Positions 1-10,907 of a stretch of 64,000 bases of DNA are shown piece after piece (the first letter of the stretch is position 1; each line of letters opens with the position of its first letter). The translations under genes were made by a program, and so were the position numbers. Source of the DNA: Artemisia argyi (lineage: Eukaryota; Streptophyta; Magnoliopsida; Asterales; Asteraceae); NCBI GenBank assembly GCA_030686995.1, contig CM060709.1, forward strand, positions 308,674,857 to 308,738,856, written 5' to 3'. A model generated the notes under the pieces. That model was not told the DNA's origin, did not search any database, and saw only the letters and a program-made list of their open reading frames with translations.

Positions 1-588
1 TTCATTGAAATTTAAAAGAAATTACAACTAAATCTAATCTAATACAATAAAAGGAAATTTTGGCAGAGTTTTGTTACACTAAAAACTCCACACCAAATCA
101 CATAGCCTACACCTCTATTTATAGCTGAATTATGAAGGTTCTAGTGAGGAGGGTTGCCACGGATTGCCGCCTTGGCAATCCGTGTGGTGTGTTTCTTTGG
201 AGCAATTTCACACCATCTGATCATTCCAATCATTGCCCATTGAATATAAGCCCTTGGATTGAATGTTATGACGCGTCCCATCCAATGATTGACTGCCACA
301 TGTCCCATTCATGTGCTTCTTTGATTCACTGACACCTTCTGACATCATCCACAGCTTCTAGAAACACTTTGATTTGACCATAACACCCTTAATTGCAGTA
401 ATTATTAGGAATGGGGTAATTAGGGTTCTAGTTTACTGTAGCGTGAATAGTATATTCTGGGGTGAGGGGTAATTAGGGGGCGGGAGTGTTTGAGATAATT
501 AGTTTGACCCGTAATATTTGTTTTGACCAAAGGGTGTGGGCTCGGGTAACAATAATAGAATGTTGGGCTTTGGATTGATGGTTTGTTA
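1..588. other. Non-coding stretch, no gene recognised
   Basis: AT-rich sequence with only short accidental ORFs. Nothing in it resembles a known protein. It borders the truncated 3' end of the MULE transposase remnant and may be part of that element or of older repeats. Confidence 0.4.
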
Positions 589-3161
589 TTATGGATTTGG
601 GCTCAGCTTGTGGTATTGGATACATGCATGGATCAGGTTTGATTTGGTGTGGTTTATAAGTGATTTAGAGTTAATAAAATCCAAGGACCAAAGTTGTAAT
701 TTGTTAAACTCTGAGGACCACATCTGCCAATTAAGTAAACTTAATCCAAGGGTATTTCTTGCTATTATCTGATTCTTCAAGGTTGACTTTGACTTTATAA
801 CCATAATTTCTTTCCCGGCTTCGACTTTTGCTACTCTTTCCAAATCCCGTGCTCGTGATTGTTGTTTTTGCATGATTTTTGTCTTTTTCTTAAATATCCG
901 TACCTGCATAATCACAAACGCAAAAACACAACATGTTTGGCATAATTGGATTAGTTTTTGGTCTTTTGAGTCCAGTTTTGGTCTTATAAAAGTGAGTGAA
1001 TAAGCACTCACCAATACCCTAATCTCTTCTAACATTGTAATAATGGGCTTACCTCTGGCAATCCTTATAGCATTGTGATATGACTCAGAAATCCCATTCT
1101 CATACGCTCCGTAGCCTCTTTCCATCTTGAAGAAAGCTTTACACCAACTATTTAGATTCCTATCAAGAAGGTATTGTTTTGCCTCTGGATCAATGTTACC
1201 AATGAGATTCATTTTTTCATACAAAACATGTTGAACAATAGTAGATGCAGCATCCCAAAATAGACTCTTGTAATGCAGGCCCTTCCATTTCTTTTTAAAG
1301 TTCACATATATGTGCCTTGCACATTGTATGTGCTCTGCATATGGTAACATTGTATGCACAACCTCCATCAAACCCTGTTTCATAACACAAATATTTAGAG
1401 CAGTACATAAGCCATTGCCAATTATCACTAATTACAAGTTACATTGACCAAGGAACAAAATTTTTACCTTTTGACCATCTGAAATGATGGTCATAGATGC
1501 ACCGTGAAAAAGTCTAAGATCTTCACAAAGACATGCCATAAACCATTGCCAATTATCACTGTTTTCATGTTGACCTCAACCAAAGCTATGGGAAACATTT
1601 GGTTGTTTGCATCTCTACCCATAGCTATCAAGAGTTCACCTTTGACTGTTCCTTTCAGAAAACATCCATTAAAAACCAATAACTTTTCTACACACTGATC
1701 TCCATCATTCTTTCATTGCCTTAAAACACACATAAAATCTTTTGAAGTATGTTTTACCATTGTCTTTCTCCTCTACATGTAGGTTAACTGATGATCCAGG
1801 ATTGGTATTCAAGATCCCATAAACTACTATAATGCTCTATGAGGTCACCTTCATGATCAAATAGTCCCTTTGCTTTGCTCTTTTACACTGGCCAACACTA
1901 ACATTGATAAAAAAAAGAAAAATTCTTTTTGGTTTGCTCTTGAATACTCCTATAGCTAATAGTAGGATCCTGAATGATTTTAAATGCAAACTTCTTGGCA
2001 ATCCATTTATAACTAACCAAAGCACCTAGATCAAAATTTCTAGAACAAGAGTGATCTGGAATTATGGTTTTGATCTAAAAACAACTTCCATTTTGCATCC
2101 AAGATGCCCAAAGCCTAAATGTGCAACCAGTGTATGTAAACCTATTTTTTGTACCTTTTCTTTTCCCATTGTTACCATCTGAACTACTCTGCACTCCCTT
2201 TCCTTTCTTACTAGGTGACTTGCTTTGCATTCCCTTTCCTTTCTTACTAGGTGTTCCAATCTTCACACCCTTTGCCTTCTTAGTTGGTGTCCCAATCTGC
2301 ATACCCTTACCCTTCTGCACACTCTCAGCTTTGCCTTTCTTACTAGGCCAATCCCCTTTGACACCTTTCTTACCACCACTTCCTACCCTTTACAATATCT
2401 CTACCACACATAACCATCATAATTCTATAGTCATTCCTTCTGCACCAAAGCTGGTATCCATTCTTCACACCATAAATGGTCAAGCATTCTTTAAGTTGTT
2501 CTGGGTGTTCAAACCTTAGACCTAGTGTTGGTTTCATTTCATTCCATGGAAGGCCAGGGTGTTCAAGATACCAAACACCTTCAACCACTTTAAACTTTTT
2601 GTCCACATATTCATCATCACTATCTATGTTTAACTCCTTAGGAGTAGGTTCACTAGATTCGGCTATGTCAATATGATCACTTATAAAACTTCTATTGCAT
2701 AACTTATTCAGAAAGGAGTCATTAAGGGTCCTATTTGGTATAACTACATCATCTTCTCCTACAAAGTCACTAGCACCATAACCAGTAATGTCTTCCATCT
2801 CACCAACATCTAAAACCTCATCATCCTCAACTTCAGTTTGAAACAAATGACTTAAATCATATCCATGATGTTCCAAATACATATCAATTATCTTTTCATT
2901 CTTAAAAGCTAGGCCAATACGCTCTGCTAGGATAGAATCATTCCTAATCTCCATTAAACCATTACTAAGTTCTTTATCAGGAATAAGAAAGTATATACCT
3001 TTGATGGGGAATTGACATGTTCCTTTAAGTTTTTTCATCAATGCAACAATAGTCATCCCTTTGAAATCAATATCGCGAATTGTAGAAACATCTCCTTCTT
3101 TATACATGAGAGGTGATGGGGAGAATAAACCATCGTGATGGAAATTGACAGATATACGCAT
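589..3161 (-). pseudogene. Decayed MULE (Mutator-like) transposase, here called MULE-A
   Basis: Reading the minus strand from 3161 downward, the parts of a plant MULE transposase appear in order but broken by stops and frameshifts. An N-terminal PB1-like opening (MRISVNFHHDGLF, 3161) is followed by an acidic linker. The first half of the zinc-binding DNA-binding domain ends near 2373. A basic linker of repeated KKGKGMQ-like units follows (about 2320-2160), then the second half of the binding domain (FRLWASWMQNG near 2110; QCKRAKQRD near 1870). The start of the DDE catalytic core is at 1680-1490 (GCFLKGTVKGELL). The ECARHIY-type segment and the helical insert lie at about 1340-1000. The SWIM zinc finger that should end the protein is not visible, so the 3' end is lost or rearranged. 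I did not find its terminal inverted repeats. The order of domains makes the family call safe; activity is excluded by the breaks. Confidence 0.85.
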
Positions 3162-3878
3162 TTTTTAGGTTTAATTAGGGTTAATGTTTGAATCACATGA
3201 CTTCGGGTTTAGGGTTACCTGATGAATTGGGAGGAAATGGGCGAGTAGAAAGGAATTAGGGTTAGAAATGAATTGGGGTAAAAAAAAAGTGTTATAAGTA
3301 ATTTTATTTCCACGTATTTACTTTAAAAAATGATTTACAAGTTTTTATTGCCATGTAGGAAGTTAGACGGTTTTATAACTTTTTATCCGGTTGCATGTAA
3401 AGGATGGTGCAAATCGACACAAAACATGAAAGTACATTAAGTGGAAAAAAAATAGTTCACATGTCAAATCGGTACACTTGAAAAAGTGGCTATTTGTTCG
3501 GCTTATAAATTGAAAGTATTTGGATTTGTACTTTTAAGGATCAACAAAAAATTTAATTAAAATGCTTCAAATTTACTCCATTCAAACTCAGCAATATTTG
3601 ACATTTTATGTTTGACATCGTTGACATAATGTGGCTGCTTTTACAATAGAATAAACAAATGCATGTAGGCAATTGTGCTCATCTAAATAATACGTAGTAT
3701 ATGATTTCAAGATCTATGATTGCACCAACTATCATTTAAAAAATATCAAACACTTAAAATAAAGAAAGTCTTAAGGACGAAAAATTATAATAAATAGATT
3801 AAAGCAACACAAGCATGCATGTTGGCATATATATTTTGTGAAATTCATCAGAATGTTAACCAATAACTCAAACAGAAA
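3162..3878. other. Intergenic region upstream of the receptor kinase
   Basis: No coding potential was seen. It holds the presumed promoter of the downstream kinase gene. The first part is the 5' flank of the MULE-A remnant. Confidence 0.4.
3828..3837 (+). promoter_or_regulatory. Possible TATA box of the receptor kinase gene
   Basis: A TATATATTTT stretch lies about 45 bp before the ATG at 3879, which would give a very short 5' leader. A second AT-rich candidate lies at 3787-3797. In such AT-rich DNA either could be fortuitous. Confidence 0.3.
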
Positions 3879-6272
3879 ATGCTGATGAAGACATTCATTT
3901 TCCTTCTCTTCTTTTCCTTAATTACATTTTCAGCTTCGAAAAACATGATTAAGGATCATTTCGAAAGAGGTTCTTCACTATCCGTTGAAGACGATTCTCA
4001 TGTCCTAATGTCCTTAGATAAGTCTTTCACATGTGGATTCTATGGCTTCCAGAGCAATGCTTACTGGTTTGCAATCTGGTACACAAATTCCAAAGATCGC
4101 ACTGTCGTTTGGACAGCTAACCGAAACACACCTGTCAATGGCCGCGGCTCAAAGTTGAGGCTTCGAAAAACAGGAGCCATGGTATTGACCGATGTGGATG
4201 GGACAATAGTGTGGGAGACCAACACAACGTCTACGGATGTTAGTACAGCGGTTTTACTTAATACAGGCAACCTGGTGTTGAAGAACCAAAAAGATGAGAT
4301 TTTTTGGCAAAGCTTTGATTATCCAACCGATACTCTCTTGCCTTCTCAAATACTAACAAAGAGCAAAAGCTTGATATCTGCTTTGAGAAGCGAAAGTCTT
4401 GAATCCGGATATTTTGGCTTCAGTTTTAACAGTATTAACGTCTTGACACTCGTTTATGATGGCCCTGAAATATCAAGTGTATATTGGCCTAGTCCTGATC
4501 CTGGTTTTAGTGTATGGGCTTTTGGAAGAACAGCTTATAACAGCAGCAGAATCGCATGCTTTAATGATTTAGGTATTTTTAATGCGAGCGACAAATTGAA
4601 TTTTACTGCTACAGATTTGGGTTTGGGGATCAGAAGGAGGTTAACCTTGGACTATGACGGTAATCTCAGACTCTATAGCTTGAACGAGTCAAGTGGATTA
4701 TGGTTGATTTCTTGGCAAGCTCTCGCACAACCGTGTAATGTTCATGGAATATGTGGGAGAAATGGTATTTGTGTTCATGGAGACAAGCCTCAATGTTCAT
4801 GCCCACCTGGTTATGATTTGAGTGACCCTGCTGATTTAAGTCAGGGTTGCAAACCTAGTTTCAACCAAACATGTGATCATAATTCAACAAGGTTCAAATT
4901 TTTACCATTGCCGTATACAGATTACTATGGATTTGATCTACATTTCTCATCACCCATTTCGTTTGAAGCATGCAGAGACATCTGTCTGAAAGATTGCCAT
5001 TGTGAAGCATTTAGTTATAGGCTTACAGGTGAAGGTGTTTGCTTTGTTAAGAGTTCCCTCTTTAATGGCTATCATTATCCTCATATCTTAGGAACCATGT
5101 ACTTTAAAGTACCAGTACCAGTAGGCATGGAAGCACAAAAATATGCCTCAATACTTGCTGGTTCAAAGGCCACATGTGCAGATAATGTCACGGTTACGTT
5201 AGGTTCTCCGTTTATGTATGAATCAGCCAAGAATAAGGTGAAATGGGTTTATCTTTACTCATTTACCTCAGCTATTGGTGTGCTTGAAGCCTTGGTTATC
5301 ATGTTAGGCTGGTTGCTATTCTATGGAAAAAACGAGTTATTAGCCAACTTAGAAGATGGGTACCGTATGATATCTGCTCAATTTAGGGGTTTTAGTTATA
5401 AAGAACTTAGGAAGGCGACACAAAACTTTAAGGTGGAAATAGGGCGAGGTGGCTCAGGAGTTGTGTATAAAGGGGTCCTGGAAGATGAAAGGGTGGTGGC
5501 TGTGAAAAGATTGGGAAATGTGAGTGAAGGCGGAGAATTTTGGGCGGAGGTGAGCACGATAGGTAAAATCAATCACATGAATCTAGTGCGAATGTGGGGA
5601 TTCTGCTCACAAGAGCATCACAAACTTCTAGTTTATGAATACGTAGAAAATCTCTCTCTTGATAAGAGATTATTCTCCTCCAATTTTCTTCAATGGAAAG
5701 AAAGGTTTGAAGTTGCAATAGGTATAGCAAAAGGTTTGGCATATCTACACCATGAGTGCCTTGAATGGGTGATTCATTGTGATGTAAAGCCGGAAAACAT
5801 CCTTTTAGACAGTTCATTCCAACCAAAGATTGCAGATTTTGGTCTGGCAAAGCTGTCTCAAAGAAGTGGACAACACACGGAGTTTACAAGGATTAGGGGG
5901 ACTAAAGGTTACATGGCTCCAGAATGGGCTCGTAGTCTGCCAATCACAGCAAAGGTGGATGTGTACAGCTATGGGGTTGTGGTTTTAGAAATGCTGAAGG
6001 GGATCCGACTTTCTAATATCATCGTTCATGGAGAAGGAAACGATGAAGAATCAGAGCTTATGAGATTTGTAAGGGTAACAAGGAAAGCAATTGAAGAGGG
6101 GAAAGAGTTATGGATTGAAGAGGTAATCGATCCAAGGTTGGGAGGATTGTTTAGCAGGAGACAGGCTTCAAAACTAGTTGAGGTGGGTCTTAGTTGTGTC
6201 GAGGAAGACAGAAATAGAAGGCCTACAATGGATTCAGTTGTCCAACTTTTAATTGATTGCGAGTCTGAGTGA
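3879..6272 (+). CDS. G-type lectin S-receptor-like serine/threonine kinase (ZmPK1-like)
   Basis: Single-exon, uninterrupted 797-aa receptor kinase. A signal peptide (residues 1-20) precedes a bulb-type (B-)lectin domain at about 35-160, with VVWTANR at 76-82 and WQSFDYPTDTLLP from 143. An S-locus-glycoprotein-like region leads to a cysteine-rich EGF-like segment from C286 to about 320, then a PAN/apple domain at about 339-411. One transmembrane helix lies at about 456-479. The cytoplasmic kinase (about 503-790) has the glycine loop IGRGGSG, the ATP-binding lysine K543, catalytic HCD with D635 followed by VKPEN, and DFG with D653. Having Cys before the catalytic Asp makes it a non-RD kinase, a class often tied to immune receptors. 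Length and domain order match the intronless ZmPK1-type members. By family knowledge it acts at the plasma membrane as a receptor; the ligand cannot be read from sequence. The start is the first Met, giving an intact signal peptide. It is one of two apparently intact host genes here. Confidence 0.95.
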   Translation: MLMKTFIFLLFFSLITFSASKNMIKDHFERGSSLSVEDDSHVLMSLDKSFTCGFYGFQSNAYWFAIWYTNSKDRTVVWTANRNTPVNGRGSKLRLRKTGAMVLTDVDGTIVWETNTTSTDVSTAVLLNTGNLVLKNQKDEIFWQSFDYPTDTLLPSQILTKSKSLISALRSESLESGYFGFSFNSINVLTLVYDGPEISSVYWPSPDPGFSVWAFGRTAYNSSRIACFNDLGIFNASDKLNFTATDLGLGIRRRLTLDYDGNLRLYSLNESSGLWLISWQALAQPCNVHGICGRNGICVHGDKPQCSCPPGYDLSDPADLSQGCKPSFNQTCDHNSTRFKFLPLPYTDYYGFDLHFSSPISFEACRDICLKDCHCEAFSYRLTGEGVCFVKSSLFNGYHYPHILGTMYFKVPVPVGMEAQKYASILAGSKATCADNVTVTLGSPFMYESAKNKVKWVYLYSFTSAIGVLEALVIMLGWLLFYGKNELLANLEDGYRMISAQFRGFSYKELRKATQNFKVEIGRGGSGVVYKGVLEDERVVAVKRLGNVSEGGEFWAEVSTIGKINHMNLVRMWGFCSQEHHKLLVYEYVENLSLDKRLFSSNFLQWKERFEVAIGIAKGLAYLHHECLEWVIHCDVKPENILLDSSFQPKIADFGLAKLSQRSGQHTEFTRIRGTKGYMAPEWARSLPITAKVDVYSYGVVVLEMLKGIRLSNIIVHGEGNDEESELMRFVRVTRKAIEEGKELWIEEVIDPRLGGLFSRRQASKLVEVGLSCVEEDRNRRPTMDSVVQLLIDCESE

Positions 6273-6614
6273 AAATATGATAGTAGAATAAGATACAAGT
6301 GCCATTTACAATCTACAAATATATTTGTTCTAATTATCTTTAAATCTTGAAGTGCTTAGCTAGTCGATCAGCATGAAATGTATCTTTTCCATATTGAAGA
6401 TTTACACATTTGAAGTACTTGTGTCTTGTTCCCCAGTTTTAAATTTTACTCAATGTTTTATCTTCCTGATATTAACATGTACTTATATATAGTATGCTAC
6501 ATGTTACTGATGATGCTACTAACAATGCATGATTTGAACTCGATTATATTCAAGAAGCATATAAATCAGATATCCATTGATGTGTGTATTCTATACACCG
6601 TTTACCAAGTAAAA

Positions 6615-6645
<31 letters not shown>

Positions 6646-7090
6646 AATCTCCAAACATTTGCATCATATAACGCTACTAACTACCATTTGGAGCTCAACA
6701 ATCACTGACCTGTGACTATTGATGTCAAAAGAGTGAGTTATCAGTTCAACACGTATGTATTTACATCTACGTACATAGAGAGTATATATAGTACTACTAT
6801 AGTCAACGTAAAATAATCAATATTTAATTGTTTTACCGTCTATAATAAAGTGTTTTGGGTAACATTTATACATATAAATATTAAATATATATAAGAGACC
6901 TTTTTACTTAAACATAATTTTTTCCATAATTATTAGCTGCTATAAATTCACGTCGCTATGCGTGCATATGCATTCCTTAAACTTTAAAATAGTAAATCTA
7001 TCATACTTTAACGATTATTTTATGTTGTATGCAAAACTGTTACCTGAAACATTTAACTAAAATATCTCAACTATACTTATTTGCTGTTAC
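6273..7090. other. 3' flank of the kinase gene, no further gene
   Basis: AT-rich non-coding sequence presumably including the 3' UTR. It contains an AAAT microsatellite (6611-6646). The right part (from about 6780) is probably interior of a small Helitron-like element ending at 7124. Confidence 0.4.
6611..6646. repeat. (AAAT)n microsatellite
   Basis: About nine tandem AAAT/AATA units, read directly from the sequence. Confidence 0.95.
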
Positions 7091-7124
7091 AAAGTCCCGT
7101 TGCTATGCACGAGTACTCGTCTAG
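7091..7124 (+). mobile_element. Helitron-like 3' terminus
   Basis: A short GC-richer imperfect hairpin (around CCCGTTGCTATGCACGAG, then ACTCGT) is followed by CTAG and then T. Plant Helitrons end with a hairpin a few bases before CTRR and insert before T. I could not place the matching 5' TC end, so the element length is unknown. Confidence 0.45.
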
Positions 7125-7243
7125 TCATTATGTATTTGTTATAAGAGAGCTAGGTGCAGTGCGTATGAATAACATGTTGTCGTTCTAGCCGTCGTTAAAG
7201 ATGATCCACAAAATTATGTCGAAGGTTGGTATGCACCTCTTTG

Positions 7244-8440
7244 TCACGTAGTTCCTTTCAATTCTTTATATGTACGTCGCATCTTTCGATCCATGTATAT
7301 ATGTTGCATATTGGCTATAAGACTAACATATATCTTGTTAAATTCACTTATTCGGAATTTTTGATCTTTTAGTATCATGTTATGCAATATGATGCAACAA
7401 TATATAATCCTACGTATTTTGCTCACCGGTAAGCACGTGCGAATTATGCTATAATCCCCCAACGACCCTTAAAGACGTCAAAAGCCCGTTCCACGTCTTT
7501 TCTTGCACTTTCTTGAGCTCTCTTTAATCTTAAATCAGGTTAGGTCCGGGCGATCGTATATGATTTGATTAAAGTAGACCAAGTGGGATAAATATCGTCT
7601 ACTAGGTAATATCCTCTGGTGTAAGTTTTACCATTCACTGTAAACGGGGTTTCGGGAGGGAGATCGTTAATGAGGTCATCAAACAAATTCGACCGATATA
7701 TAACATTTAGGTCGTTATTTGCACCCGTTATACCAAAAAATGCATGTCAAACCCACAAATCTTGGGATGCAATTGCTTCAAGCATTATTGTTGGATATTT
7801 CTGATTCCCCCATTTGAATTGCGCTTTGTAAGCATTCGAAAAATTCCTCCATTCCTAATGCATACAATCTATACTACCAAGCATACCCGAGAACCCATGA
7901 TAGTGTTCATGTATTTCATATAGCCGCATAATATCATTGGGGGAAGGTTTTCTTAAATACTCTTTCGAGTATAAATTCCATATACATTTGGTGAAATTGT
8001 CCATACTAGCACGACTACAATGTTCACCAATTTGTAAATATTTATTGAAAGCATCGGGTGTTGTCCCGTACGCCAATTAGCATATAGCGGATGTACATTT
8101 CATTTTTACTAGTGGCATTTGGCTGAGATCTAAAAAATTTAAAATTCTCAGGAATAGGTTCAATGTTATAGTTATTTATGCATTCGACTATTTCTAAAAA
8201 TAGTTTTCGACTCATTTGGAACCGTCACCTAAAATTCCTTTTGGTGTATTTTGGATTATCGCCAAATAATCATCCATGAGATGTTCTTCGGCGGCTTCAT
8301 ATTCTCAGGGTATATGCGTCCAAGTGTTTGAACTAGTGGCTCCATCATCATCATCAAAGGTTAGAAATTGTTCATGATATTCATATAAACGTAATAATTC
8401 TTTGGTTTGAGCTTCATCGTCAAAAAGATCAATGAAAATT
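7244..8440 (-). pseudogene. PIF/Harbinger transposase remnant
   Basis: On the minus strand the shifted frames together give a HARBI1-type nuclease. The start region FDDEAQTKELLRLYEYHEQF (about 8420) is followed by MDDYLAIIQN and MSRKLFLEIVECINNYN (about 8200). Next come LAYGTTPDAFNKYLQIGEHC (8076) and GSIDCMHWEW (7860), which holds the first catalytic Asp. HAFFGITGANNDLNVI (about 7720) and GYYLVDDIYPTW (about 7600) carry the second acidic motif. ESARKDVERAFDVFKGRW (about 7490) holds the acidic residue of the third motif, and IIYCCIILHNMI (about 7400) closes the domain. Several stops and frameshifts break it, so it is non-functional. The companion Myb-like ORF1 is not next to it; a separate ORF1 remnant lies at 40-41 kb. 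The presumed promoter side is the large inverted repeat at 8500-9170. Confidence 0.85.
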
Positions 8441-8499
8441 AAAAGTGTATGAAATAGGGAAGAGTGGATTAAAATGTATGTGAAAATGTATATAAATTG

Positions 8500-8592
8500 T
8501 GATTTGGTTGGAATGTTTAAAAGAGGTGAGATCAATATATAACTCATATTTGTCATATAACAAATCAACAAATCATAGCCTTTCATTTTTTA

Positions 8593-8633
<41 letters not shown>

Positions 8634-9170
8634 ATTTTTCATCATTTTTTTAGCATATCTTGCAAACGGTAAATTTTCAAGTTACAAAAAAATACACTAT
8701 CGCGACGAAAATTAAATTATCTTTCTATAGATATGCATTGTTATATACTTTCGACCATTTTTTTTTTAAATTTCCGCCCAGCAAAATCATATGTGATTTG
8801 TAAAAATCACATATGATTTGATTTTTACAAATCACATATGATTTTTACGAATCACATGTGATTTTTACAAATCACGTGTGATTTTTCTGAGCGATTTTTT
8901 TTTTTTTTTTTTTTTTGTTAAAAAGTTCGTCGAAAGTATATAACAATGCATATCTATAGAAAGATAATTTAATTCTCGTCGCGATGGTATGATTTTTTTC
9001 GCGTAACGATTAACAGTTTGCGAGATATTTAATTTTTTTAAAAAAATGGTGAAAGTTTGTTTTTTTTTTTTTTTTTTTTTTTTTTGATAAAGAAATGAAT
9101 GACTAGAATTGGTTAATTGGTTCTATAACAAATATGAGTTCTATATTGAACTTTTGTCATGTTTCAAAAA
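8500..9170. repeat. Large imperfect inverted repeat (about 330-bp arms)
   Basis: The left arm (about 8500-8775) reads on the opposite strand in the right arm (about 8920-9170). The best-matched core is 8697-8755 against 8928-8990, nearly perfect over 60 bp. Outward matches continue through poly-A/poly-T tracts (8596-8630 and 9060-9085) to a shared segment around ACTCATATTTGT / ACAAATATGAGT. The loop (8785-8890) holds several copies of a short AAATCACATATGATTT-like palindromic unit. The left arm lies at the presumed 5' end of the Harbinger transposase remnant, so the arms may be duplicated promoter/5' sequence or a fold-back MITE. Confidence 0.75.
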
Positions 9171-9356
9171 TAGATGTTAAAAATGGTTATTTATAGGTGA
9201 AAAATGGGGTTTTATTTTTTTCCCGGTTGCATTTTTGATACTAGCTTTTCTAGTTAAGTAACATTTGTTGTAGTTTTATTTGCTTGTTATTTTTATAATT
9301 TGAATTCTACAATATCTTGTTACCATTATTTGCTTTTCATCCGAAATTGATTCATC

Positions 9357-10210
9357 ATGGATCATCAAATTTTTGATGACACGAAGGGTAAGCACATCGA
9401 GGGCTGCAACGATCTAGGGCAAAGTTATACAGACGAACAATTTCGGCTTGTGTCTAAAATTTTAAAAAGCTACAATTATTTTGAGGTTTTGGGTATCGAT
9501 CAGGACCCTTCTACTAGACATGTTAATAATGCACATAGGAAGTTATCAGAAAAGGTACATCCTAAAAACTACAAAGCCCCCCTTCCGAAGAAGCCTTCAA
9601 GAAAGTTCAGGAGGCATACCTGTTTCTAAACCATACAGGCAAATATCTGCGATATAAATTCCTTTCTCGGTTAGCTCCTGGCACGCCAACTGCATATGAA
9701 ATTATAATTGCATTTTTGGTACTTGGCTTCATAACATGCTATCTTTTTGTTCTATCGGCAAAGTCTACCCCAGGCCCTCCATGTATGTTAGAAATAGATA
9801 ATATTGATAACTACAAGTCATCGATAATGACCAAGGAGTACGGAATAGAATTTTATGTGAAATCGTTGGTTGAGTTTGATGAGAATTATCCGGTTGGAAC
9901 TTCTGCAAGAGCGGATATCAAGAATAGAATCATCACAGATTACATAAAAATGGTCCAAGATTATTGCAATGCTGAGCTTCGATGGCAGTCACATCGTCGA
10001 GAGTTTTCAACTCCAGCATGTGACAAGCTTCAAAAGTTCAAACCCTTAAAACACATAAACTTGAAGCTTGGCTTTATATTATACTGCAGTTTTCTGTTTC
10101 TACATACGATATCTATACGCGAGTTTTTAATATTGTTTGGCTTAGGTAATTACCTGTTTACTTTCGATATATTAAAACTTAGGTTGTTGTTTTTGAAGTA
10201 TCCAAATTAA
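9357..10210 (+). pseudogene. Decayed DnaJ/Hsp40 gene (DNAJ49-like, J domain plus DUF1977)
   Basis: The N-terminal frame reads YTDEQFRLVSKILKSYNYFEVLG and then AHRKLSEKVHPKN, a J domain in which the catalytic HPD tripeptide is HPK. Just after it, at a C6 run near 9577-9582, the frame shifts. The other frame continues SEEAFKKVQEAYLFL, the end of a J domain. It runs directly into a membrane segment (about 9695-9760) and a C-terminal part (YGIEFYVKSLVEFDENYPVG ... CDKLQKF) that fits DUF1977 of ER-anchored plant DnaJ 49-type proteins. The long linker normally between J domain and membrane anchor is absent. Loss of HPD, the frameshift and the missing linker all argue for a pseudogene. It has no introns, so it could be an old retrocopy or a captured fragment. 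Family assignment is from remembered motif patterns. Confidence 0.7.
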
Positions 10211-10871
10211 ATATATTGTTTTAGAACAGTTTGCTTTTCTTACATTTGGAATTGAGAATATTATGTTTTTTGGTTGAACAACTTGCAGTTAGTTAGTTAC
10301 AGTACTACTGAATATTGACACTGTATTTTTAATAACTATAGCACTAAGAGCTATGGTTAAAGCTCTACCATATATTTGCAGCAATATTTCATATTTTTAT
10401 TTGTATATCGGTATCCATATACAGGTTCAAATTGTCACATATAAACTTCCGAATTTCATAATCTCCAAGATGCCCTAAGAATTTCAATTTTCGTAGATAT
10501 CTTTCAATTTCGTTTGCACTAAAGGGATCAAGGGAGGAACATAAATTAGAAGGATTCGAGTGTAGGGGTTTAATTCAGGTTCTTACATAATACAAAAAAT
10601 AATGGTAAATAGTCATAACACCCAAATGTTTGTAGTAACAGATGGATAAACAGGATTCCTATGAAATATTCAAATATGTGCTCTAAGAATATTGTCTACT
10701 GAATTAATTTTTTGATTTGCTGTAGTGGGCTGAAATAGTCCCTAAATATATAGGCTCTATATTAAGCCCATTAAGATTATTTATGGTCCATCAAAGTTTG
10801 ACCCACCATCCCATATTGACACTTTGACACATTTTTAGTTAAGACTTCAAGAGAGAGTTGTTGTTGTTGTT

Positions 10872-10907
<36 letters not shown>

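Noticed and set aside
8785..8890. Regularly spaced ATCACATATGATTT units resembling a CRISPR array
   Set aside because: The units are themselves palindromic, spacers are only a few bases, and they form the loop of a larger inverted repeat in a plant genome.
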